Notes under the pieces: generated by a model
The model's input: the letters and a program-made list of their open reading frames with translations, nothing else
What the model was told of the DNA's origin: nothing
Database searches by the model: none
NCBI GenBank assembly: GCA_937996235.1
Contig: CALKVK010000016.1
Location: forward strand, 89,790-153,789
Direction: 5' to 3'
From: an uncultured bacterium
Lineage (GTDB): Bacteria > Planctomycetota > JAJSAM01 > JAJVHW01
Length of the DNA: 64,000 nucleotides
Program-made: the position numbers and the translations under genes
Part shown: piece after piece, positions 16,594 to 23,517 of the stretch
Numbering within the stretch: position 1 is the first letter of the stretch
Layout of the letters: the number at the start of each line of letters is the position of its first letter

Positions 16594-18300
16594 TCAGCGC
16601 ACGACCTCGACCACGGCGACGAGCCGCGCGGGGTTCTGGGAGAACGGGCTCGTGCCGAGCGCGAGCTCGGCCTTCCCGCCGCTCGGCACGTGCAGGCTCG
16701 TCGTCGCGCGCCGCACGGCCAGTCCGACGCGCTCGATCGTCCCGAGATCCACCGCGCCGCTCACGATCCCCTCGGGCGCGTCGAGCGTCGCGGCGAAGAG
16801 GTCGACGTCGACCGTCCAGCCGCCTTCGGTCGGAACCGCGCGCAGGTTCGCGGCGAGCCCGGCCAGCACACCCCGCACGATGGGATCGGCGATCTGCGCC
16901 TTCTCTGCGACCTCCACGTCGTAGTCGATCACGCGCGATGCGTCGCGGTACGCCGCGAACTGCGCGAAGCGCCCTTCGAGCAGCGTGCCGCGCAGCTCGC
17001 CGATGCGCCGCGCGGGCGCGTCCCCCTCGCGCTCCTCGAGGCGCACGTTCACGGCCACGGGGCGCAGCAGCTCGCGCTCGAAGCGTCGCACGCGCGCGAC
17101 GATGCCGTCGAGCCGCTCGGCGGGTCCGGAGACGACGAGCGCGCCGCCGAGGAGACGGTCGAGCGTGGTCGCGTAGATCGAGCCCTCGTCCACCTCGTCG
17201 CGTACCGGCGAGAGCGCCGCGTCGATGACGACCGAGCGGTCCCATGCGGTCTCCGGGCTGCGCACGCCCACTCCCCAGAGCCGCACGAACGAGCCGTCGT
17301 TGCGGGTCGCCGAGAGCTGCGGGTCGCCTTCGTCGTCGCCGTAGGCGCCGACGGGCACGGTGCGGAGCGTTCCTTCGAGGACCGGCGTCGGCGGGTCGGC
17401 GAGCCGCAGCACGAGCACGTGCACGGAACCGCCGGGCCGGCCGAGGACGAGGGTCGTCGCCGTGCGGGGCGCGAGCACCACGTCGGTCGAGACGGACATC
17501 GCGTCGATGTCCGCCAGCTCGAGCGCGCCGAGCTTCTCCAGCCCGAGCGACAGACGCCGGAGCGGCGCGAGCAGATCGCTGCGCGCGGCGCGCACGCGCA
17601 CGAGCACGCGACCGTCGCTGAGCGGCACCGGACGCAGCAGCGCCGTGACGCCGGGCTGGAGCACGCCGACGACGGGGTCCGCGACCTGTGCCGCCTGGGC
17701 GATCTCCACGTCCACGTCGGCGATGTACGACATCTCGCGCAGCGCCGTCACGGCGGCCCATCGCGCGGCGGGCGTGACGACGGTCAGCGCGTGCGCGCCG
17801 CCCGCGTCGTCGAGCCGCCGCAGCCGGTCGAGCGCAGCAGCGTCCGGGGACGACGGTACCTCGCTGCCCGGCGGGAGCCGCAGCCACTCGGCGTCGATGC
17901 GCAGCGGTGTGCCGCGAGCGCGCCGGAGGACGGCGACGACTGCCTGCGCCCGCTCGCGGGCCGCCGCGTTGCCGCGCACGACGAGCATGCCGGGTTCCGC
18001 CGTGACGTCGCTCGACTCGTCGGCCTGCTCCGTGAAGCTTCTCACGAGCGAGGCGAGCTCGCCGGCGGCGGACGCCGGATCTTCGGGCTCCTGCTCCAGC
18101 TCCGCCGCCGCGGTCTCGGCCTCGGCGCCATGGACGTGCGGGAACAGCGAGCCGACGGAGAAGTCGCTCGGGACGCCGACCGACGTGTTCGCGAAGTCCG
18201 AGACGTCGATGAGGAGCGGCTCCGCGTCGTCGGGCGCAGCGAGCGCGAGCGCACCGGCGCCGGCGACGACGAGAGCGACGAGGCTGTGCGAGAGACGCAT
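16594..18300 (-). CDS. exported protein with duplicated secretin-N-like domains
   Basis: The 568-residue protein has a signal peptide (residues 1-22). A region of about residues 100-150, with GMLVVRGNAAARERAQAVV, resembles the ring-building N1 domains of secretins. Two later blocks are homologous to each other: one with VDVEIAQAAQVADPVV near residue 205, the other with YDVEVAEKAQIADPIV near residue 460, each ending in a beta-rich stretch. No membrane pore domain is evident. It is the third gene of the sigma/anti-sigma operon, 50 nt behind the anti-sigma gene, with GGAG before the ATG. It could be a periplasmic output of that regulon; the exact role is unknown. Confidence 0.7.
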   Translation of the reverse strand: MRLSHSLVALVVAGAGALALAAPDDAEPLLIDVSDFANTSVGVPSDFSVGSLFPHVHGAEAETAAAELEQEPEDPASAAGELASLVRSFTEQADESSDVTAEPGMLVVRGNAAARERAQAVVAVLRRARGTPLRIDAEWLRLPPGSEVPSSPDAAALDRLRRLDDAGGAHALTVVTPAARWAAVTALREMSYIADVDVEIAQAAQVADPVVGVLQPGVTALLRPVPLSDGRVLVRVRAARSDLLAPLRRLSLGLEKLGALELADIDAMSVSTDVVLAPRTATTLVLGRPGGSVHVLVLRLADPPTPVLEGTLRTVPVGAYGDDEGDPQLSATRNDGSFVRLWGVGVRSPETAWDRSVVIDAALSPVRDEVDEGSIYATTLDRLLGGALVVSGPAERLDGIVARVRRFERELLRPVAVNVRLEEREGDAPARRIGELRGTLLEGRFAQFAAYRDASRVIDYDVEVAEKAQIADPIVRGVLAGLAANLRAVPTEGGWTVDVDLFAATLDAPEGIVSGAVDLGTIERVGLAVRRATTSLHVPSGGKAELALGTSPFSQNPARLVAVVEVVR

Positions 18301-18350
18301 GGGACGGACTCCTTCACGAACGGGGGATTTCGGATTCGCGGGGCGCGGCA

Positions 18351-20192
18351 TCACGGCTGCGCCTCCCACCAACTGCGCCACGCAAGGGCGCGCGGGCCGA
18401 GGTCGCGGCCGGCGAAGCGCGTGAGCGCGCGACGGACGTTCGCGGAGACGCGCTCGTCCTCGGGCGCGAGCAGCGCGGGGACGACGAGTCCCGCGGGCAG
18501 GCGCGCGAGCGCATCGACGACCTCGTCGATCGCGCGCGGCACCTCGAGCAGACGGACGAGCGCGCGTGCGCTCGCCGCGTCCTCGATCTCCGCGAGCGCG
18601 GCCGCGACGCGCGGCACGCGCCGCTCGTCGGCGGCGGCGATGCGTTCGAGCCACGCGACGGCCGCCGCGTGGTGCGTTGCACCGAGCGCCGTCACGACGT
18701 CCGGCGCGAGACCCGGCACCTCGGCGAGGGGACCGAGCGCCGCCGCGCCGTCCGCTCCGCCGACGGCGCCGAGCGTCGCGACGACGTCGACGAGCAGCGC
18801 GCGCGGCCACGTCGTCGCCGCGAACGCGCGCGCGGTCTCCGCCGTTCCGCAGCGCGCGAGCAGGCGCAGCGCGACGCCCTGTTCGGCGCTCTCGCCGCGC
18901 AGCGCACGCTCGAGCAGGAACGGCTCGGCTGCCGTGCAGCGCTCGAAGGCGGCGGCGACGGCGCCGTCGGTCCCCGCCACGAGCACGGCGTCGAGCGCCG
19001 CGCGGAGGGCGGGCCCGTCACCGATGTCGAGCAGCGCCGACGTCGCGGCGGGCGCCGTGCGCGGCGAGCGCGCGAGCCGCGCGAGGAGCGGCACCGCGCG
19101 CGTGTCGCCCGCCCAGCCGAGCACGCGCGCCGCGGCGCGCGCGCGCAGCGTGTCGCGGCCGTCCGCGGCGTGACGCAGGAAGCGCGCGATCTCGGCCGAC
19201 CGCTCGCGCGCGACGGCCCGCGCCGCCACGGAGCGCGGGTCCTGCGCGGCGATCTCGACGAGGAGCTGTGCGCCGGTGGCCGCATCGGCGCGCACGACGG
19301 CGTCGAGCAGCGCGGGCCGCTCCGCGTCGTCGGCCGCGTACCAGCGCTCGGTCAGTGCGGCGGCGGCCTCGGCGCCCCCGACGGCGACGAGCGCGTCGCG
19401 CGCCTGCGGTCCCGCGCCCAGTCCGCGCACGAGCGACGACACGACGCGCGGCCCGCCGCGCGCGGCGAGCACGTCGAGAGCGCGCGCGCCGACGTCGGCG
19501 TCGCCGACGAGCGCGTCGAGCGCGGCGGTGACCTCCGGCGCGGCGACCTGCGTCGCGACGTCGAGGGCCCGCGCGCGCAGCGCGGGGTCGTCGCCGCGCA
19601 GCACCTCCGCCAGCGCCGAGGAGCCCGCGCGCCCGCGCGCCGTGAGCCCGCGCGCGATCTCGTCCACCGCCGTCGCATAGTCGGACGACCCCGGTGCCAG
19701 TGCGGCCAGGCGGCGCCGCAGCGCGGGCCCCGCTCGCGGCGTGGGCGGAGGGATCTCGGGGAGCTGCGGCAGTGCCGCGACGCCGTCCGACGTCGCAGGA
19801 CCGCGCGCCGGGACGTGCGAATCGGGCGGCGTCTCCTCCCGGCGCGAGCCGATCTCCACGCCGGGGGCGCTCGGGGGCTCGACGTGCACGGTGCGCCGCA
19901 CCAGCGCCACGCTCAGCGCGCCGACGAGGAGCACCGCCGCGGCGCGTCCGAGGAGCGCGGGCGCGGAGGACGCGCGCAACGGCAGCGCGTCGAGCGCGCG
20001 CTCCGCTGCACCGAGCGGCGGCACGTCGGCCGCGGCGAGCGCCTCCTCGGCGAGCGTCAGCGTCTCCTCGAGCGCGGCGCACGCCGCGCACACGCCGAGG
20101 TGCGCCTCGACGACGATGCGCCGCTCGAACGCGAGGTCGCCGTCCGCGAGCACCAGCACGTCGTCCTCGAACGGGCAGGCCGCGCGGCTCAT
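18351..20192 (-). CDS. zinc-finger anti-sigma factor with HEAT-repeat extracytoplasmic domain
   Basis: The 613-residue protein opens with a ZAS anti-sigma domain (residues 1-50) containing the H-x3-C-x2-C motif in AHLGVCAACA. One membrane segment follows (about residues 88-106), then a Pro-rich linker and about 420 residues of Ala-rich HEAT-like repeats. The N-terminus should bind and hold the ECF sigma factor encoded just upstream, and the HEAT domain could sense proteins or envelope state outside the membrane. The start overlaps the sigma gene stop by 4 nt (ATGA), so the two are translationally coupled. HEAT repeats on an anti-sigma factor are uncommon outside planctomycetes. Confidence 0.85.
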   Translation of the reverse strand: MSRAACPFEDDVLVLADGDLAFERRIVVEAHLGVCAACAALEETLTLAEEALAAADVPPLGAAERALDALPLRASSAPALLGRAAAVLLVGALSVALVRRTVHVEPPSAPGVEIGSRREETPPDSHVPARGPATSDGVAALPQLPEIPPPTPRAGPALRRRLAALAPGSSDYATAVDEIARGLTARGRAGSSALAEVLRGDDPALRARALDVATQVAAPEVTAALDALVGDADVGARALDVLAARGGPRVVSSLVRGLGAGPQARDALVAVGGAEAAAALTERWYAADDAERPALLDAVVRADAATGAQLLVEIAAQDPRSVAARAVARERSAEIARFLRHAADGRDTLRARAAARVLGWAGDTRAVPLLARLARSPRTAPAATSALLDIGDGPALRAALDAVLVAGTDGAVAAAFERCTAAEPFLLERALRGESAEQGVALRLLARCGTAETARAFAATTWPRALLVDVVATLGAVGGADGAAALGPLAEVPGLAPDVVTALGATHHAAAVAWLERIAAADERRVPRVAAALAEIEDAASARALVRLLEVPRAIDEVVDALARLPAGLVVPALLAPEDERVSANVRRALTRFAGRDLGPRALAWRSWWEAQP

Positions 20193-20800
20193 GCGGACGC
20201 CTCGCCGCTGCCGCCGCCGAGGTCCACGACGCCGCGCAGTGTCACGGCGAGCCGCTTGCGCGCGGCGACGAGGTTCGCGCGGACGGCGTTGCGCGTGGAG
20301 CCGAGCACGTACGCGATCTCGTCGTACGGCAGCCCGTGGTCGACGCGCAGGAGCAGCGTCGCACGCTGGACGGGCGGGAGCGCGTCGATGGCGGCGCGCA
20401 CCGCGTCCTCGAGGTCGGCGCCGGCCACGAGCGCGTCGGGCCCGAGGTGCAGCGCGGCGACGTCGTCCGGCGTCGCCTCGGTCGGCGCGGCCGGCGGCAC
20501 GACCTCCGCCGTACGGCGCCTGCGGCGCAGGGCGTCGAGCGAGCGCGAGACGAGGATGCGGTGCATCCAGGTCGTGAAGCGCGCCTCGCCCCGGAACGTG
20601 TCGAGGCGCCGCCACGCATAGAGCACGGCCTCCTGGGTCGCGTCCTCGGCGTCGTGCCGGTCGCCGAGGAGGCGCAGGGCGAGGCGCTCGAGCTGCGGCG
20701 CGGCCTGCCGCACGAGCGTGCCGAAGGCGGCGCGATCGCCGCGCTGCGCCTGCTCGACGAGGCGCAGTTCGGGCAGGGGCAGGGCGCGGTCGGAGCTCAT
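20189..20800 (-). CDS. ECF-family RNA polymerase sigma factor
   Basis: The 203-residue protein has sigma region 2 with DAEDATQEAVLYAWRRLDTF and FTTWMHRILVSRSLD, and region 4 with LPPVQRATLLLRVDHGLPY and a helix-turn-helix around YDEIAYVLGSTRNAVR. It directs RNA polymerase to its own regulon and is probably held by the membrane anti-sigma factor that follows with a 4-nt overlap. ATG 20800 fits the family start; a longer reading frame to 20917 adds no conserved residues. Read on the minus strand, TGTCAC near 20868-20873 could be an ECF-type -35 for autoregulation, which is uncertain. Confidence 0.92.
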   Translation of the reverse strand: MSSDRALPLPELRLVEQAQRGDRAAFGTLVRQAAPQLERLALRLLGDRHDAEDATQEAVLYAWRRLDTFRGEARFTTWMHRILVSRSLDALRRRRRTAEVVPPAAPTEATPDDVAALHLGPDALVAGADLEDAVRAAIDALPPVQRATLLLRVDHGLPYDEIAYVLGSTRNAVRANLVAARKRLAVTLRGVVDLGGGSGEASA

Positions 20801-20915
20801 CCGCAGCGTTGGGCGTCCGGGGGGACGAGTTCGGTCACATGGATTCCGCGGCGCATCCCGCAGGATCGTGACAGGTCCGCACGCGGCCCCGTCACGTGTG
20901 GTTCCATCCGTCACC

Positions 20916-21683
20916 ATGCGCGCCTACGACCACGTCCAGCGAGGCTACGTCTCCTGGCTGCTCGCGCTCATCGCGATCGCGCTCGGCGTCGCCGCGGGAG
21001 CCACGGGCGACCAGCCGCCCGTGCCGCTGCTCCTCGGCCTCGGGGGACTGCTCTTCGCCCTGCTCGCGCTCTCGTTCCACCGCCTGCGGGTCCACGACGA
21101 CGGCGACGCCGTGCGCATCGCCTTCGGCCCGCTGCCGCTCTTCCGCAAGCGCCTGCGCTACAGCGAGATCGCGCGCGTCGAGGCCGGCCGCAGCACGGTG
21201 CTCGACGGCTGGGGCATCCACTACGTACCGGGCCGCGGCTGGACCTGGAACCGAGCAGCCTGTCGGAGCAGTCGCCGCGTCCACGACGTGGCGGCGGGGA
21301 CCTGGATGCAAGGCGGACCGACGACGGCACCCCCTATGGGTTGTCGAGGAGGTCCAACGCCGCAGACGGGTCCCCGCCGCCGCGCCCGCGAGGCGGCCTC
21401 GGAACTCGAGACGCCGGTCGACGGGTCGACGGAGGCCGGGCCGGCGCTGCGTTGGATCTCCTCCGCAGGTCGACGGACCTTCGTCGTCGATCCGCCTTGC
21501 GGCGACCCGGCCTCCGTCGATCGTGGATCGCGGGGACTGCTCCGACAGGCTGCCAAGGGCTTAGGCTGCGCCGTCGTGACGCTGCGGAGCGGGGCCACGC
21601 TGCGCATCGGCAGCGACGAACCCGAGGCGCTCGCGCGCTTCCTGGACGAGGCCGCCCGCATGCGCGGCTCGGGCCCGGTCTGA
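20916..21683 (+). CDS. small membrane protein (PH-like) carrying an in-frame foldback insertion
   Basis: The 255-residue reading frame has two membrane segments (about residues 12-28 and 37-54). A PH-like beta-rich domain follows, with FRKRLRYSEIARVEAGR and GWGIHYVPGRGWTWN. At about residue 112 the domain breaks off for roughly 103 residues of unrelated Arg/Pro-rich sequence, then resumes with CAVVTLRSGATLRIGSDE and EALARFLDEA at the C-terminus. The foreign stretch coincides with a 299-bp inverted-repeat element (21255-21553). Without it the protein would be about 150 residues, the normal size for such proteins. The frame stays open through the insert, so an enlarged protein could be made, but it may not fold. 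Function unknown. Confidence 0.7.
   Translation: MRAYDHVQRGYVSWLLALIAIALGVAAGATGDQPPVPLLLGLGGLLFALLALSFHRLRVHDDGDAVRIAFGPLPLFRKRLRYSEIARVEAGRSTVLDGWGIHYVPGRGWTWNRAACRSSRRVHDVAAGTWMQGGPTTAPPMGCRGGPTPQTGPRRRAREAASELETPVDGSTEAGPALRWISSAGRRTFVVDPPCGDPASVDRGSRGLLRQAAKGLGCAVVTLRSGATLRIGSDEPEALARFLDEAARMRGSGPV
21255..21553. mobile_element. MITE-like foldback element inside a membrane protein gene
   Basis: The ends are inverted repeats sharing GCAGCCTGTCGGAGCAGTC exactly (19 nt) and extending with few mismatches to about 32 nt. The inner arms also match in inverted order, for example GCAAGGCGGA-CGACGACG near 21308 and its complement near 21490, and GAGGAG-TCCAACGC near 21346 and its complement near 21455. 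The whole element can thus fold into one long imperfect hairpin. It has no transposase gene, which fits a non-autonomous MITE. No clear target duplication is visible. The host reading frame remains open across it. Confidence 0.75.
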
Positions 21684-21702
21684 CGGCGGCGCAGTCCGCC
21701 CG

Positions 21703-22029
21703 TCACGGAGCGGGCGCGAGCACGGCGAGGAGCACGAGGCGCGCGGGCCCGGGGTTGCGCACCCCGTGCGGCGCGCCCGCGGGCGCCACGACGAGCTGCC
21801 CCGCCCGCAGCGGCTCCTCGCGGCCGTCTAGGAGCAGAACGCCCGTGCCCGCGAGCACGTGATACAGCTTGTCCATGCCTTCGTGGGCGTGCAGCGCGTG
21901 TGACTGACCGGGCTCGAACGCGTTCAGGCCGACGAGCAGCGACGGCGACGCGTGGAGCGTGGCCTTGCCCATGCGCTCGGGCGCGAAGACGGCATGGTCG
22001 AGCGGATCGAACGGCGTCGGGTGCTGCAC
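21703..22029 (-). CDS. small cupin-domain protein
   Basis: The 108-residue protein is a single cupin barrel. Motif 1 reads HALHAHEGMDKLYHVLAGTG, with the His/His/His ligands usual for a bound metal, and motif 2 reads PAGAPHGVRNPG. Single-domain cupins of this kind may be isomerases, dioxygenases or small-molecule binding proteins; the substrate is not evident. The GTG start at 22029 follows a GGAG at proper distance. It is divergent from the Tat-exported phosphatase-like gene and ends close to the end of the gene that carries the MITE. Confidence 0.82.
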   Translation of the reverse strand: MQHPTPFDPLDHAVFAPERMGKATLHASPSLLVGLNAFEPGQSHALHAHEGMDKLYHVLAGTGVLLLDGREEPLRAGQLVVAPAGAPHGVRNPGPARLVLLAVLAPAP

Positions 22030-22254
22030 GGTGTCTTCTCCGAGGCTGTGCGTCCTTGGCGCCGCAGACGCGCGCGCACTCTACTGCCCGTGCGCGGCGA
22101 CTTCGCCGCGGCGAGCGGGCGGGGAGTCCCGGCGAGCGGGCGCATCCCCGCCCTCGACCGGGGTCCCGCGGGGCGGATCGGATCCGCTGCCCGGAGGACA
22201 CGCGAGCGGCGCCGAGGTTACGTCGCCCGACTTTCCCGCCGCGGCGGCCGCGGG

Positions 22255-22260
22255 TATGCT
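22255..22260 (+). promoter_or_regulatory. candidate -10 box (TATGCT)
   Basis: TATGCT lies 36 nt before the ATG at 22297, in the 267-nt gap between the divergent cupin and the cytochrome operon. The gap shows nothing else recognisable. Confidence 0.3.
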
Positions 22261-22296
22261 CCAGCGGCGGCGCCCGGTGCGCCGAGGGAGGACGCG

Positions 22297-23517
22297 ATGC
22301 GGCCACAGGCACGAGGGCGCGGCAACCGCCACGACGGTCGCGACGCGCACGGACTCGGTCGGCGCGACTTCCTGCGCGCGTCGGCACTCGCGGGTGCGAG
22401 CGCCCTGGCGGGCGCCACCGTGCTCGGTCGCGCCGGCGCGGCCTTCGCGGCCCCGGCCGCGCGCCGCACGAAGCGCGTCATCTTCGTGGCCTTCGCGGGC
22501 GGCGTGCGGTCGCGCGAGTGCATCGGCACCCCCGCGAACATCCCGAACATCATGTCGATCGCCGAGAAGGGCGTCGTGCTCCCGGCCGTGCGCGCCGCGA
22601 ACCTCGGCCACTACGGCGCCGCACTCGCGCTCTTCACGGGCTGTCCCGACGCGCAGGGCATCCGCGAGAACGCGCGCGGCGAGAAGCCGACGATCTTCGA
22701 GTACCTGCGCAAGGGCACCGGGCTGCCCGCGCAGGAGGTCTGGCTCTCGACGACCGCCGGCGCGCAGACGCTCAACTTCTCGCACAGCACGAACCCGCGC
22801 TACGGCGCCGACTACGGCGCGAACCTGATCAGCACCGACGGACTCTTCAACGCGGAGTTCCGCGACCTCGTCGCGAAGTTCGGCAACGCGGCGCCTCCGA
22901 GCGACGCCGAAGCCGACCGCGTGCAGCGGCTCGTGCGTTCGCTCGACGACGCAGGCCTCGAGGGCACGGCGGGCGCGGGCGTCCGCAACGACGCGGAGAC
23001 ATCGCTGCGCATCCAGCGCTACATCCTCGAGGAGCTGCGCGGCGACACGGCCGACATCACGGGTCCAGGCGCCGGCGACGCGAAGTCGATCCGCGTCGCG
23101 CGCAACCTGCTGCGCATCTTCAAGCCGACGCTGACCGCGGTCGTGCTGCAGAACGCGGACGTCGCCCACGGCAGCTTCAACGCGTACGTGGACGTCATCC
23201 GCCGCAACGACACCGAGCTCGGACTGCTGTGGAAGGCCGTGCAGGACGACCCGGAGCTGCGCGACACGACGTCGATCCTGATCGCGCCCGAGTTCGGCCG
23301 CGACGCGAACCTGAACGAGCGCAACGGACTCGACCACGGCGACTCGTCCGAGGACCTCGGGCGCATCTTCCTCGTCGCCGCGGGTCCCGACTTCAAGCAG
23401 GGCAAGACGCTCGCGACGCCCGTCGATTCGTTCGACCTGTGCCCGACCGTCGCCGAACTGCTCGGCACGAAGACGCCCGACGCGCAGGGCAAGCCGCTGC
23501 GCGCGCTCTTCGCGTGA
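22297..23517 (+). CDS. Tat-exported alkaline-phosphatase-superfamily (DUF1501/sulfatase-like) protein
   Basis: The 406-residue protein has a twin-arginine signal (GRRDFLRASALAGASALAG, residues about 21-39), so it should be exported folded, consistent with the tatA gene in this window. The mature part has alkaline-phosphatase-superfamily features: an early acidic/strand region with VIFVAFAGGVRSRE, a PNIMSIAEKGVVLPA segment like sulfatases, and a late PEFGRD...DHGDS metal-binding-type block. Its reaction is unknown. GGGAGG precedes the ATG at 22297. It is the first gene of an operon with the decaheme cytochrome, whose GTG start overlaps its stop, so a joint role at the cell surface is likely. 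Confidence 0.8.
   Translation: MRPQARGRGNRHDGRDAHGLGRRDFLRASALAGASALAGATVLGRAGAAFAAPAARRTKRVIFVAFAGGVRSRECIGTPANIPNIMSIAEKGVVLPAVRAANLGHYGAALALFTGCPDAQGIRENARGEKPTIFEYLRKGTGLPAQEVWLSTTAGAQTLNFSHSTNPRYGADYGANLISTDGLFNAEFRDLVAKFGNAAPPSDAEADRVQRLVRSLDDAGLEGTAGAGVRNDAETSLRIQRYILEELRGDTADITGPGAGDAKSIRVARNLLRIFKPTLTAVVLQNADVAHGSFNAYVDVIRRNDTELGLLWKAVQDDPELRDTTSILIAPEFGRDANLNERNGLDHGDSSEDLGRIFLVAAGPDFKQGKTLATPVDSFDLCPTVAELLGTKTPDAQGKPLRALFA

Noticed and set aside
20801..20917. Upstream extension of the ECF sigma factor to 20917
   Set aside because: The extra 39 residues have no conservation and overlap the divergent promoter region.
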